A stretch of DNA of 64,000 nucleotides from Vreelandella subglaciescola. GTDB lineage: Bacteria > Pseudomonadota > Gammaproteobacteria > Pseudomonadales > Halomonadaceae. Position 1 is the stretch's first letter; each line of letters begins with the position of its first letter. The notes under the pieces were generated by a model. That model was not told where the DNA came from, made no database searches, and saw only the letters and a list, made by a program, of their open reading frames with translations. Both the position numbers and the translations under genes were made by a program. Of the stretch, positions 19,751-32,225 are shown piece after piece. The stretch lies in NCBI RefSeq assembly GCF_900142895.1, contig NZ_LT670847.1:62001-126000 (forward strand). Reading direction: 5' to 3'.

Positions 19751-20797
19751 CTACAGCGCGTCAAGCGCGGTGCGCGCTTGTTCCTGCCATGCACCGGGCA
19801 GCGCGGCAGCTTTTTCAAGGGCCTCGCGAGCCTTGTCGCTTTTCTCTTGTGACTTGTATAAAAGCCCCAGATTCAACCAGGCCACGCCCAGCGTATCGTC
19901 GGCAGCGGTGGCGCGCTTGAACGCCTGTGCGGCTTTTTCCGGCTTATCAAGCGCATAGTAGGCGTTACCCAACGCGAAGTAGCCCATGGCGTTTTGCGGC
20001 TGCGCGGCGACGAGTGCCTGCCAGCTTGAAAGCGCGGCTTTGGCACCATGCTGTGTTTCGTAGTCGCTGATGGCATCGACGGCGCGCTTGGCGGTAACGC
20101 CATTGGGGATACGTCCTGGCTTTGCCAGCACGAACCCCCAGCGTTTGCTGCGCGCCCAGGTGGCATCAAAGCGGCCAAACGATAGCGTGTGCCGACGGAT
20201 CTCGCCGCTGCGCATGATCAGCGTTTCGTCGGGCAGGTCATAGCCGATTACAATCGCGTAGTGCCACATGGGCCAGGCGGGAAGCGATAGATTCTGCATG
20301 ACCACCACCGGGTCGCCGGCGGCGACGTGCCCAAGCAAGGCATCAAAGGTGGGGCGGATGGGAAACGCGATGCGTTGGTGGCGGCGCGTGGTGGCCAGCA
20401 TTTCCGGCTGTACGCTGCCGTCCCGGCCGGGAATAAAGACCTGGGGAATCAGACTGCTGACGCTGATTTCAGCGTCTCTGGCGCCATCCTTCTCAGCTTT
20501 TTCGGCAGATGCGGGCGTGGCCGTCCAGGCTGCGTTCGGCGTCGCCGGTGAGTAATTGAGCACCGTCGCCAGCGCGGCTGGGCCGCACTGATACTTTTCC
20601 TGCGGATAAAACGGCACGCCCTCAAGCTCAACGTGCGCAGGCAGCGTTTGGTAGCTGCTATCGCGCAGAGCGGGGCTTGCGGCGCAGCCGCTCAATAGCA
20701 CGGCCAGCAGGGCACAACACAGCAAAACGCCCGCGGGGCGGGCGTTTTGCTGACGGCGGTGGCGCAATGTGCGTTTAGCGGGTAAACGGGAAGACAT
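19751..20797 (-). CDS. C39-like cysteine peptidase lipoprotein with TPR repeats (PA2778 type)
   Basis: An exported lipoprotein: basic N-terminus, hydrophobic stretch and lipobox LLSGC with the lipidated cysteine at C38. A papain-like C39 domain follows, with Q70-C71 (YQCGPAALATVL) as the oxyanion glutamine and nucleophile, H179 (MWHYAIVIGYD) and an aspartate at 187 or 190. The C-terminal 100 residues contain two to three TPR units (YFALGNAYYALDKPEKA, WLNLGLLYKSQEKSDKA). It overlaps the upstream partner gene by 23 bases, which implies translational coupling. The pair corresponds to the conserved PA2778/PA2779 genes of Pseudomonas. Substrate and role are unknown. Confidence 0.82.
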   Translation of the reverse strand: MSSRLPAKRTLRHRRQQNARPAGVLLCCALLAVLLSGCAASPALRDSSYQTLPAHVELEGVPFYPQEKYQCGPAALATVLNYSPATPNAAWTATPASAEKAEKDGARDAEISVSSLIPQVFIPGRDGSVQPEMLATTRRHQRIAFPIRPTFDALLGHVAAGDPVVVMQNLSLPAWPMWHYAIVIGYDLPDETLIMRSGEIRRHTLSFGRFDATWARSKRWGFVLAKPGRIPNGVTAKRAVDAISDYETQHGAKAALSSWQALVAAQPQNAMGYFALGNAYYALDKPEKAAQAFKRATAADDTLGVAWLNLGLLYKSQEKSDKAREALEKAAALPGAWQEQARTALDAL

Positions 20798-21164
20798 TGG
20801 TCAGGCCCAGAATATCGGTTACCAGCAGGATCACGAAAACGGCAAACAGGGCGCCAATAACACCGCCCGCACCGGCGGGCATGGCATCAAGCTGGTCGGC
20901 CATCTGGCTGACCTCGGCATTGCTCAGGGCGGCAACGCGGTCCTGAACCTGATCAACGCTTACGCCCTGAGCCAGCAGCTGGTCTTGTACATCGGCGCGG
21001 GCCAGAACGTCGTTGATGCGTTCACGGTCGCTGCTGACCGTATCGGCCTGGAGGGCTGACTGGGTAGTGACGAGACCGGCCGTCTGGGCGGCGGCCACGG
21101 GCAGGCTGCTGATCATCAATATGGCAATCAGCAGCATGGCTACGTAGCGACGAAGATAAGGCAT
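20775..21164 (-). CDS. Small exported membrane protein, partner of the C39-like peptidase (PA2779 type)
   Basis: A 129-residue protein with an N-terminal signal peptide (residues 1-26, ending VAAA) and a helical middle region rich in Q, D and V. A single C-terminal membrane segment (residues about 102-121) is followed by a short tail, NVFPFTR. The stretch just before the membrane segment is PAGAGG (96-101), resembling the double-glycine sites cut by C39 peptidases. AAGGGAA lies just upstream of the ATG. It is the first gene of a two-gene operon with the peptidase. It is PA2779-like; function unknown. That it is the peptidase substrate is my inference. Confidence 0.78.
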   Translation of the reverse strand: MPYLRRYVAMLLIAILMISSLPVAAAQTAGLVTTQSALQADTVSSDRERINDVLARADVQDQLLAQGVSVDQVQDRVAALSNAEVSQMADQLDAMPAGAGGVIGALFAVFVILLVTDILGLTNVFPFTR

Positions 21165-21340
21165 GGTTATTTTCCCTTGTTGATAACAGTTGTTGATTTA
21201 GCGTTATTGGTGGAGTGGGCGTTATGCGTCAGGTAAGCCGCGTTGGCGCCATGCTTTCGCAAAATCGCGGGTAAAAGAAGGCGGTGCCAGCATCGGCCTT
21301 AGTATAGGAAGAAACCCCGGCGTATTTAAGGCTTCCTTGT

Positions 21341-21393
21341 GCATTAAAGCGCCATGTTTGTAGCGTTGAGTAACTCGTGAGGCGCTTTAATGC
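21341..21393 (-). other. Perfect 13-bp inverted repeat spanning the holA stop codon
   Basis: GCATTAAAGCGCC and GGCGCTTTAATGC are exact complements separated by 27 bases, and one arm contains the holA TAA stop. No T run follows on the holA strand, so it is not a classical terminator, although it may protect or end the leuS-lptE-holA message. Confidence 0.6.
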
Positions 21394-22441
21394 AGCCGGT
21401 ATGTCCAGGCGGCTTCAGCCAGCAGGCCGCGTCCACCGGCAAGCGTCAGGGCCAGATCGTGAAGGCCTTGCCACAGCGGTACCGGAGAGGCGCCCTTGAC
21501 GGCCAGGTCCAGCCGCTGTGCCATAAGGAGAAGTTTGTGCAGCCGGCGCATGGGCAGGCGTTTAACGGCGCTTTGATACGCCGGGCGGCGGCGGTCAAAG
21601 ATCATCGGCTTTTGTGCCTTGCAGGCCTGCTCGAAGCTTTGCCCCTGCTCCAGATGCTGATGGAGGGAAAGCAGCGTGCGCATTTCCCGTCCCAGTGCCC
21701 AGAGCACGATTGGCGCTTCAACGCCTTCACTTTTGAGCCCGTAGACAATCCGCGAGGCACGCGTTGTTTCGCCTTTCAGGCAGGCGTCTGCCAGGTTGAA
21801 CACGTCAAAGCGTGTGCTGTCTTCCACGCCCTGGGCGATGTCTTCAACGCTGACACGGGCGTTGGCCGGCAAGATCAGCGCAAGTTTCTGCAACTCCTGA
21901 TCGGCGGCCAGCAGGTTGCCCTCGGTGCGCTCACCCAGCAGGCGTGCGGCGTCCATATTCAGCTGCAGGCCGTGGCGTTGGGCGCGGTCGCGTAGCCAAA
22001 AGCCCAGCCGCGAGGCATCCACCGGCCATACCGGCACAAACAGACCGTTTTTATCCAGCGCCTTGAACCAGGCGCTTTTTTGCTGTCTGGCATCGAGTTT
22101 GCCCATGCTGATGAGCAAGACGTCATCGCTGTGAGCCAGCTGTTCGGCGTACTGCCCAAGCACCTTGGCGCCATCCTGGCCCAGCTTTTGACGCCCCAGA
22201 CGCACCTCGATTAGTTTTCGCGTGGCGAAAAGCGAGAGGTTGCCGGCCACTTCCAGCAGCTTCCCCCAGGCAAAGTTGGGCTCTACGTCGATGACTTCGC
22301 GCTCTTCCACGCCCGCCTGACGCGCCGCTGCGCGCACCGCATCGCAGGCGTCGCGGTGCTGCAGCGGTTCGTCGCCGGCGACGATGACCGCCTGAGGCAA
22401 TCGCTTGGCGAGCGCGCCGGGAAGCTGGTCGGCAAAAACCT

Positions 22442-22445
<4 letters not shown>
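21387..22445 (-). CDS. holA: DNA polymerase III delta subunit
   Basis: The clamp-loader delta subunit, which opens the beta sliding clamp. The 352-residue product has the typical N-terminal AAA+-like fold without a working Walker A (VIVAGDEPLQHRDACDAV), a middle region EGNLLAADQELQKLAL, and a C-terminal collar domain. The start overlaps the lptE stop by 4 bases (ATGA), giving the operon leuS-lptE-holA seen in most gammaproteobacteria. Confidence 0.96.
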
Positions 22446-25554
<3,109 letters not shown>

Positions 25555-25730
25555 TCATGCCTTGGGCTGCTCGCCCGAAATGCCGGGCCGAGAGTGAATG
25601 ATAAAAGTCGAATGTCAGAGCGTTGGCTCGATTGTATCCTATGAAGGTGTAACCTTGAACGGCAAGCGGGGTTTATCCGCACCGGGCCGAAGACAACGCC
25701 GCAGCCGAACATGCGGAAAAGGAGAACGTC

Positions 25731-26231
25731 ATGGAAAAGCACAACGAAAACCGTCTGCGCGAAGGCTACGAGCGTCTGTTGGAACGTTTGAAAGACGGCG
25801 CCAACGAGCTGACCTGGGAAAACCTGCAGAAAGATCTGGATGACGCGGTCGAGTTTGAAGGCGAACTTTCCGAGTACACCAAGGACGAGTTGGCGCTGCT
25901 GCGCGCCTGGGTCGAGCGCGATTTGCGCGACATGCGCGGCTATCTCGGCGGTACTGGCCGGCAAGTGGCCGAATGGTTGGGCATTGATCTGGGGTATCTG
26001 TCGCGCCGCGTCAGCGAATCGCTGCTTTCCATTGCCGACCGCAGCGTGGTCGAGCGCGAGCGCTTCGACGAGGATCTGGAGGCCGCCCGCGCCGACTACT
26101 GCGAAGGGGAAATGGCGGTTCCCGGCAAGATGGCCTGCGTACACTGCGACGCCGAAGTCACCCTTGAGCGGGTACAGCTGCTGGAGCCTTGCCACCAGTG
26201 CGGAAGCCGCTATTTTTCCCGGATGCACTAA
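25731..26231 (+). CDS. Zinc-ribbon protein of the YbeL/DUF1451 family
   Basis: A 166-residue cytoplasmic protein with a long helical N-terminal part (acidic, W at 29 and 60). A C-terminal zinc ribbon follows with ligands CVHC (residues about 137-140) and CHQC about 15 residues later, and the tail is SRYFSRMH. The ATG follows AAAGGAGAAC. In E. coli ybeL also neighbours leuS, so the context supports the family call. The biochemical role is unknown to me. Confidence 0.88.
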   Translation: MEKHNENRLREGYERLLERLKDGANELTWENLQKDLDDAVEFEGELSEYTKDELALLRAWVERDLRDMRGYLGGTGRQVAEWLGIDLGYLSRRVSESLLSIADRSVVERERFDEDLEAARADYCEGEMAVPGKMACVHCDAEVTLERVQLLEPCHQCGSRYFSRMH

Positions 26232-26252
26232 CGGCCTTGTATCACGCTCGTC

Positions 26253-27563
26253 TTACAGCCGTGCGGCGAGCACGGCGATGGCGATCAGGGCGAGCGTGCT
26301 CATCAGCGCGGCGTAGCCGAGGTTGTGCTTCATCAGATAATAGCCGCTGGTGCCGTAGCGCCCCTGCAATGACAGGTTAATCCCCGAAAGCGGCCCCACG
26401 GCGGTGCCCACCGCCCAGGCCGCCAGCGCGACAAAGGCAAACAGCGTTTGTTCGCTGCCTTCCAGGGCAAGAATGGACGCCAGCGTGGACACGCCGATAA
26501 TCGGGTGCAGCCCGATGATGGCGCTCAGCACAATCACCACAAAGCTCATCATGGCCTCGGGCGTGCCGAAGTGGGCAAACAGCGTCCACTGTTCCTGAGT
26601 CGCGGCGTCCACCAGCGTAGAAAGCCCCAGGGTGAAAAGCCCGGCGGCGAGAAACAGCGAAATTTCCCCGCGCATGGCCGGCAGCCGCGTCATGCTGTGC
26701 TGGTGAATCCGGCGCAGCGCATAAACGGGGCCTTGGGACAGGTTGAAGGCCAGCGCCACGGTGGGCAGCAAAAACGTGATAATGCCGACGATCGAAAGCG
26801 TCGGGGTCAGCCAGAAGTGAAAAAGCATCACCAGTGCGGCCATGCACAGCGGCATCAGCAGGCTTTGGGGCGCCAGCGAAAAGCCCTCGACTTCGGTCAA
26901 GTCGAAGCGTCGACGCAGCTCAAGGGTGGTGATCAGCCCTGCGGCCATGGCCAGCGGAAACCCGGCCAGCGCCACGTAGCCGTATTGCATGTTGGGCACC
27001 AGCGCGATGACCACCCCCATCGACGCGAAAAACGGCGACCACAGCGCGGCGCTAGACAAACCGCGGTTGAGCGCCAGCAGCTGGGGCGTAGACAGCGGCT
27101 TTTCCCGGGACAATCGGTCGCCCACCATAAACACCGCGGAGAGATTTAAAATCGTGCCGAGAAAATGCACCCCCAGCCAGGTGCGCAGCACGCCGCCGGT
27201 GCCGGTAACGCGCTGCCCTTCAGTGCGCCGGTTGCCTTGGGTGCCAATCAGCGCAATAAAGCTCACGCCCACCAGCATGGCCACCACGAAGGCATTGCGG
27301 GTGAATATGCCCGGCCAGTCAACGCGGGCGCCGTAGCCCCACCGTGCCACCAGCAGCATGCCAATGCCCAGCGCGATCAGCACGCCGGCCTGACGCCGCG
27401 AACGCAGCGGAATGTCACGCCACAGCAGCACCACGGCAAGCCACAGCCCATAGCTCACCGCGTAAGTGGTGTTGATAACGCCGCTGAAACCGGCAATTTG
27501 CAAAAGTAGCGCGAGCAGAATCAAGCCGCCCGCGATGCGCTGGCGTGGGGTACTTTCGTGCAT
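26253..27563 (-). CDS. Polytopic inner-membrane protein, likely transporter, substrate unknown
   Basis: A 436-residue protein with about eleven to twelve hydrophobic helices and short loops. The N-terminus is short and charged (MHESTPRQR), followed at once by the first helix. The ATG at 27563 is preceded by AGGAAAG at 6 bases. The longer frame to 27653 adds an unlikely leader. The layout, two halves with re-entrant-like glycine/serine-rich stretches and a final GPLSGINLSLQGRYG loop, recalls ion-transporter superfamily permeases, but I do not recognise the family. It converges on the zinc-ribbon gene with only 21 bp between the stops, and is divergent from a lipoprotein gene. Confidence 0.8.
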   Translation of the reverse strand: MHESTPRQRIAGGLILLALLLQIAGFSGVINTTYAVSYGLWLAVVLLWRDIPLRSRRQAGVLIALGIGMLLVARWGYGARVDWPGIFTRNAFVVAMLVGVSFIALIGTQGNRRTEGQRVTGTGGVLRTWLGVHFLGTILNLSAVFMVGDRLSREKPLSTPQLLALNRGLSSAALWSPFFASMGVVIALVPNMQYGYVALAGFPLAMAAGLITTLELRRRFDLTEVEGFSLAPQSLLMPLCMAALVMLFHFWLTPTLSIVGIITFLLPTVALAFNLSQGPVYALRRIHQHSMTRLPAMRGEISLFLAAGLFTLGLSTLVDAATQEQWTLFAHFGTPEAMMSFVVIVLSAIIGLHPIIGVSTLASILALEGSEQTLFAFVALAAWAVGTAVGPLSGINLSLQGRYGTSGYYLMKHNLGYAALMSTLALIAIAVLAARL

Positions 27564-27679
27564 GGTCGCTTTCCTGAAAAAAACCACCGGCAGGCTAACG
27601 GCAACGCCCGGTGAAAGCCAGCGCAGCACGGATGCTATGATGCTGGCCGCCATTCACGACAGTACACAGAGGACAAACC

Positions 27680-28303
27680 ATGTGGGATAAATCCATCTAC
27701 CAGTGGCTGGGCGCTAGCGTACTAGCCGCGAGCCTGGCGGGCTGTACGTCTGAGAATGGGCCCGACGAGGAGCAGGCGAGCAGCGGCGCCGAGCAGGCCG
27801 AGAGCGCCGAAAAAGTTGAATCAGCGAGCGCTGATCCTGGGGGCGCCACGGCGCTCAAACAGACATTGCTGGCGCGCTATCCCGACTACTTGGGTGAGGT
27901 GCGCTACTTTCAGGCCGAAGAGGACTTGAACGATGACGGCACCCCCGAAGTGATTGTGCATATCGTCGGCCCGCAGGTGTGCGGCAGCGGCGGCTGCGAA
28001 ACGCTGGTGTTCAGCCGCGAAGCGGAAGAGTTAACGCTGGTGGCTGAGATCACGCTAACGCGCCCGCCGGTGATTGTCGCTGAGGCTAGCACCCACGGCT
28101 GGCATGATCTGGGCGTGGCGGTCAGCGGCGGCGGAGAATCGGGCAGCTATGCCCGCCTGCGCTACGACGGCGAGCAGTATCCCTCCAACCCGACGGTCTC
28201 GCCCGCTGAAACCAGCGGTGACAAGATCGAGGGCAGCGTGGCGATCCCTACCTTTGAGGACTTCACCGAGGGTAAGCTGTTACGCAAGGATACCGGCGCC
28301 TGA
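27680..28303 (+). CDS. Putative lipoprotein, function unknown
   Basis: A 207-residue lipoprotein: hydrophobic N-terminus with lipobox SLAGC (C22), then a roughly 40-residue low-complexity Glu/Ser/Ala linker. A small globular domain containing EEDLNDDGTPEVIVHI follows, an Asp-rich calcium-loop-like turn often seen in FG-GAP/VCBS-type folds. A CGSGGC pair is predicted to be oxidised in the periplasm. AGAGGAC lies before the ATG. It is divergent from the membrane protein and convergent with the symporter gene. No known function. Confidence 0.82.
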   Translation: MWDKSIYQWLGASVLAASLAGCTSENGPDEEQASSGAEQAESAEKVESASADPGGATALKQTLLARYPDYLGEVRYFQAEEDLNDDGTPEVIVHIVGPQVCGSGGCETLVFSREAEELTLVAEITLTRPPVIVAEASTHGWHDLGVAVSGGGESGSYARLRYDGEQYPSNPTVSPAETSGDKIEGSVAIPTFEDFTEGKLLRKDTGA

Positions 28304-28330
28304 TCTGGCTGCTGGGCGATCAGGCGGCCG

Positions 28331-29596
28331 TTAGTCCGTCAGCGGTTCAGGCACGCTTTTTTCGCGCGTCGCCGGCTTTTCATCATCGACCACCGCAGCG
28401 CCGACGATATCGCCGGTGACGTTGAGCGCAGTGCCGCCCATGCCGATCAGCGCATCGACGCCGGCGATCAGCGCGACCACTTCAAGCGGCAGTCCGAACA
28501 TGCTGAGTACGGCGGAAAGCGTGACCAGCCCCGCCGCCGGCACGCCGGCGGTGCCCACCGAAAGCAGCGTGCCGATCACCACGATAATCACAAAGCCGCT
28601 GAAAGAAAGATCCAGTCCGGTAATGTTAGCGGCAAATACCAGCGATACGCCCATGCGCAGAGCGCCACCGTCGGAGTTGAAGATAGCGCCGAGGGGCAGG
28701 GAGAAATTGGCGGTTTTTTCCGACACGCCGGCCTTTTTAGCCGCTTTAATCGCAATGGGCAGGGTGGCAATGCTGCTGGAGGTAAAAAACGCCGTGGTGA
28801 ATGCTTCACGAATGTTTTTGTAAAACGCCCCGACTGAGTGCCGGGACAAGCTGATAAAGGCGGTATAAACCACGCTCCAGAGAACGATCAGCCCCAGGTA
28901 AAACACGCCGGTAAAATACAGCAGCGACTTCAGCGTCGCCCACCCCTGGCTGCCAAACGTGGAGGCGCTGATGGCAAAGACGCCGATGGGCGCATACAGT
29001 AAAATACCGTTCAGCAGGCGGTAGAACATTTCGTTCATGGCGGTAAAGAAACGGTCGAGTATCGCGCCGTGATCGCGCATTTTTTCATCGCTGGAAAACA
29101 GCATCGTCGACACCGCCATGCCGATGATAATCGCGACGAAGAGGATGGCCATTAGATCGCCGGCGGTAAACGCGGCGAAGAGATTACGCGGGACGATTTG
29201 CAGCAGAATGTCGGAAAAGTGCGGGATATCCGGTTTATCGACCGAAGCGTCGGGCAGCGTAATGCCTTCGCCGGGGTTGAAGAACAGCGCCAGCGACACG
29301 CCAATCAGCACCGCCAGCGCGGTAGTGGTGAGGTAATACAGCAGCAGCTTGCCGCCCATTTTGCCCAGCTGGGGGAGGTTCATCTGGCTGACGGCCAGCA
29401 CCACCGTGAGAAAAATCACCGGAATGGCAATCAGGCTCAGCAGATGAATCAGCAGGGTGCCCAGCGGTTTGAGCAGCGCGGCCTGCTCACGAAAAATCAG
29501 CGCTGTGGCGATGCCCAGCAAAAAGCCCGCCGCCATTTTGAGCACCAGCGGCGTATCGCGATAGGTTTTCCATGGTGTCTGAGTCCATAACGTCAT
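28331..29596 (-). CDS. Dicarboxylate/amino acid:cation symporter (DAACS family)
   Basis: A Na+- or H+-coupled uptake system for dicarboxylates or acidic amino acids, GltP/DctA type. The 421-residue product has eight membrane segments and two hairpins. The serine-rich hairpin FFTSSSIATLPI and the motifs NSDGGALRMG and AGVPAAGLVTLSAVL near the substrate site are recognisable, with a short charged C-terminal tail. Its start overlaps the end of the upstream LysR gene by 4 bases (ATGA), so the two are cotranscribed and the regulator probably responds to a related metabolite (inference). Confidence 0.92.
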   Translation of the reverse strand: MTLWTQTPWKTYRDTPLVLKMAAGFLLGIATALIFREQAALLKPLGTLLIHLLSLIAIPVIFLTVVLAVSQMNLPQLGKMGGKLLLYYLTTTALAVLIGVSLALFFNPGEGITLPDASVDKPDIPHFSDILLQIVPRNLFAAFTAGDLMAILFVAIIIGMAVSTMLFSSDEKMRDHGAILDRFFTAMNEMFYRLLNGILLYAPIGVFAISASTFGSQGWATLKSLLYFTGVFYLGLIVLWSVVYTAFISLSRHSVGAFYKNIREAFTTAFFTSSSIATLPIAIKAAKKAGVSEKTANFSLPLGAIFNSDGGALRMGVSLVFAANITGLDLSFSGFVIIVVIGTLLSVGTAGVPAAGLVTLSAVLSMFGLPLEVVALIAGVDALIGMGGTALNVTGDIVGAAVVDDEKPATREKSVPEPLTD

Positions 29597-30513
29597 GGTG
29601 TGGTTTCCTGCTTGGTAAAGGTGACCCAGCGCATCGCGCTGCTTTCCCGCGCCTGTTCAAGCTCTGCAATCAGGCGGCGGGCGGCGTTGGATAGCGTACG
29701 GTTTTTATGCACCAGATAGCCCAGCGGGCGGTACAGCGGCGGGGTGTCAACGTCAAGCGACACCAGTTCGTGGTCGATCATGCTCTCGGGCAACAGGCTC
29801 CAGCCAAGCCCCACGCTACACATCATTTTCAAGGTTTCCAGATAGTTGGTCGCCATGCTGGCCTCAAGCTCCAGCCCGTAGCGCTCCAGCCGCCGGCGCA
29901 GAAGCGCACGGGTGAAGGTCTGGGCACCGGGGAGGACGCTGGCGTGCCGGCACAGCTCGGCAAGCGTCAACGCAGGTACGTGGCACAGCGGGTGATCCGC
30001 CGCACAGACAAAACACATGCGATCCACCCAGACCGGCACAACCTCAAGCTGTTCGTGTGGCTCGGGAGCCAGCGTGACAATGGCGATTTCCAGCGTGCCG
30101 TCAAGCACGCTCTGATAGGCCTGTTCGGAGTCCAGAAAGCGCAGCGCCATGTGTACGTCGGGATGGTGCTGGGTATAGCGCCTCAGCAGCGGCGGCAAGC
30201 GGTGCAGGCCGATATGATGGCTGGTGGCAAGACTTAGCTGCCCGCCGACCTGGCCGGAAAGATTGGCCAAGGTCCGGCGGCTGTCGTCCACTGCCAGCAA
30301 AATATGCTGCGCCCGGGGCAGCAGCAGCTGGCCGGCCTCGGTCAGGGTAATACGCCGGCCTATGCGGTCAAACAGCCGGCTGTTGACCTGATTTTCCAGC
30401 ACCGCAATACGTTTGCTGATGGCCGGCTGGGTCAGGTGCAGCTGCTCCGCTGCCCGTGAGAAGCTTTGGCAGTTGGCCACGGCCAGAAAGGCCTGGAGGC
30501 TTTGGGTATCCAT
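29593..30513 (-). CDS. LysR-family transcriptional regulator
   Basis: The N-terminal winged helix-turn-helix begins MDTQSLQAFLAVANCQSFSRA and continues LTQPAISKRIAVLE, and the C-terminal LysR substrate domain follows. The ATG at 30513 has AAAGGAATAGC before it and matches the family start; the frame is open further upstream without support. The product is 306 residues. It is transcribed divergently from leuCDB across a 257-bp AT-rich gap and translationally coupled to the symporter gene. A LysR gene next to leuC also occurs in Pseudomonas-type genomes. It may control leuCDB, the symporter, or both. Confidence 0.9.
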   Translation of the reverse strand: MDTQSLQAFLAVANCQSFSRAAEQLHLTQPAISKRIAVLENQVNSRLFDRIGRRITLTEAGQLLLPRAQHILLAVDDSRRTLANLSGQVGGQLSLATSHHIGLHRLPPLLRRYTQHHPDVHMALRFLDSEQAYQSVLDGTLEIAIVTLAPEPHEQLEVVPVWVDRMCFVCAADHPLCHVPALTLAELCRHASVLPGAQTFTRALLRRRLERYGLELEASMATNYLETLKMMCSVGLGWSLLPESMIDHELVSLDVDTPPLYRPLGYLVHKNRTLSNAARRLIAELEQARESSAMRWVTFTKQETTP

Positions 30514-30539
30514 TGCTATTCCTTTAAGGAATCCAAACC

Positions 30540-30563
30540 ATAAATAACATGAATTGCATTTAT
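30540..30563. promoter_or_regulatory. Candidate LysR-type operator
   Basis: The dyad ATAAAT, 12 bases, ATTTAT has the size and T-N11-A character of LysR boxes. It lies 27 bp upstream of the LysR start codon, a place suited to autoregulation. Confidence 0.45.
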
Positions 30564-30658
30564 CTTCGCGGAGGGTAGCATTGCCGGTAGAGGTTACACC
30601 ATAGCGCCTGTCCTGCGGGTGCATGAGAAGCGTAAGTTATACACATCTTTTATACAAA

Positions 30659-30699
30659 AATAATTTTATTGAATTATTGTTAATGAGAAGTTGTAAAAT
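30659..30699 (+). promoter_or_regulatory. AT-rich dyad and possible leuC promoter
   Basis: A second dyad, AATAAT, 8 bases, ATTATT (30659-30678), overlaps a weak -35-like TTGAAT at 30669. A TAAAAT -10-like box follows at 30694 with 19-bp spacing. Downstream, TATAAAAGA occurs twice 16 bp apart (30707 and 30723). These fit a regulated promoter for leuCDB but are not decisive. Confidence 0.35.
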
Positions 30700-30770
30700 A
30701 TCGCGTTATAAAAGAATGAAGCTATAAAAGACCGCAATGCGTTATATAGGGCATCCGCCCGGGAGAGAAC

Positions 30771-32222
30771 ATGGCAGCTCAAACGCTTTATGACAAACTC
30801 TGGGAACAGCATCTGGTCAAGCAGCGCGACGACGGCACCGCGCTGGTTTACATCGACCGCCACATGCTCCACGAAGTCACTTCTCCGCAGGCGTTCGAGG
30901 GCTTGCGCCTTGCCGGCCGCAAGCCGTGGCGGCTGGATACCAACCTCGCCACCACCGATCACAACGTGCCCACTACGCTTGCCGAGCGCGCCCAGGGTAA
31001 TAAAGGCATCAAGGACCCGATCTCGCTGATTCAAGTGCAGACGCTGGACGATAACTGCAGTGAATACGGCATTGTCGAGTTCGGTATCAACGATCCGCGC
31101 CAGGGTATCGTCCACGTGGTGGGTCCCGAGCAGGGCGCGACGCTTCCCGGCATGACGGTGGTTTGCGGCGATTCCCATACCGCCACCCACGGTGCGTTTG
31201 GCGCGCTGGCCCACGGCATCGGCACCTCCGAAGTCGAGCACGTGCTGGCCACCCAGTGCCTGTTGACACAGAAGATGAAAAACATGCAGGTGCGCGTGGA
31301 AGGCGAGTTGGGCACCGGCGTTACCGCCAAGGACGTGGTGCTGTCGATTATCGGCAAGATCGGCACCGCCGGCGGCACCGGCCATGCCATCGAGTTTGCC
31401 GGCAGCGCCATCGCAGGGCTGTCCATGGAAGGTCGCATGACGGTGTGCAACATGGCCATCGAAGCCGGCGCCCGGGTGGGCATGATCGCCGTTGACGACA
31501 CCACCATCGATTACATCGGCAACCGCCCGTACTCGCCTGAAGGCGAGCAGTGGGACGCCGCCGTGGCCGACTGGCGCGAGCTGGTGTCCGACGCCGACGC
31601 CGCGTTCGACAAGGTCGTGACGTTTGACGCCGCCGACATCGAACCGCAGGTAAGCTGGGGCACCAGCCCCGAGATGGTCACCGGTATTTCCGGCGAGGTG
31701 CCCGACCCCAACGCGGCAGCGGACGACACCATCGCCACCAGCCACACCCGCGCGCTTGAGTACATGGGGCTTTCAGCCAACCAGAAAATCACCGATATCC
31801 GCCTCGACAAGGTGTTCATCGGCTCGTGCACCAACTCGCGCATCGAAGACCTGCGCGAAGCCGCCGCCGTGGCCAAGGGGCAGAAAGTCGCCGATACGAT
31901 CATGCTGGCGATGGTGGTGCCGGGGTCGGGGCTGGTCAAGCGTCAGGCCGAAGAAGAAGGGCTGGACAAGATCTTTATCGACGCGGGCTTTGAATGGCGC
32001 GAGCCGGGCTGCTCGATGTGTCTGGCAATGAACGCCGACAAACTCGGCGCCGGCGAGCACTGCGCCTCGACCTCCAACCGCAACTTTGAAGGCCGTCAGG
32101 GCTACGGCGGGCGCACCCATTTGGTCAGCCCGGCAATGGCCGCCGCCGCCGCGATTGCCGGTCACTTTGTGGATGTGCGTCGCCTGCCCGCCAATGATGT
32201 CAGCCACGCGAAAAAGGCCTGA
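30771..32222 (+). CDS. leuC: 3-isopropylmalate dehydratase large subunit
   Basis: An aconitase-family enzyme that isomerises 2- to 3-isopropylmalate in leucine synthesis; it works as a heterodimer with LeuD. The 4Fe-4S ligands are visible in [13 protein letters not shown] and [11 protein letters not shown]. At 483 residues it is about 15 longer than E. coli LeuC, owing to an acidic insert near residues 250-285. The ATG follows GGGAGAGAAC. It is the first gene of leuC-leuD-leuB, 3 bases from leuD. Confidence 0.97.
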   Translation: MAAQTLYDKLWEQHLVKQRDDGTALVYIDRHMLHEVTSPQAFEGLRLAGRKPWRLDTNLATTDHNVPTTLAERAQGNKGIKDPISLIQVQTLDDNCSEYGIVEFGINDPRQGIVHVVGPEQGATLPGMTVVCGDSHTATHGAFGALAHGIGTSEVEHVLATQCLLTQKMKNMQVRVEGELGTGVTAKDVVLSIIGKIGTAGGTGHAIEFAGSAIAGLSMEGRMTVCNMAIEAGARVGMIAVDDTTIDYIGNRPYSPEGEQWDAAVADWRELVSDADAAFDKVVTFDAADIEPQVSWGTSPEMVTGISGEVPDPNAAADDTIATSHTRALEYMGLSANQKITDIRLDKVFIGSCTNSRIEDLREAAAVAKGQKVADTIMLAMVVPGSGLVKRQAEEEGLDKIFIDAGFEWREPGCSMCLAMNADKLGAGEHCASTSNRNFEGRQGYGGRTHLVSPAMAAAAAIAGHFVDVRRLPANDVSHAKKA

Positions 32223-32225
32223 GCC

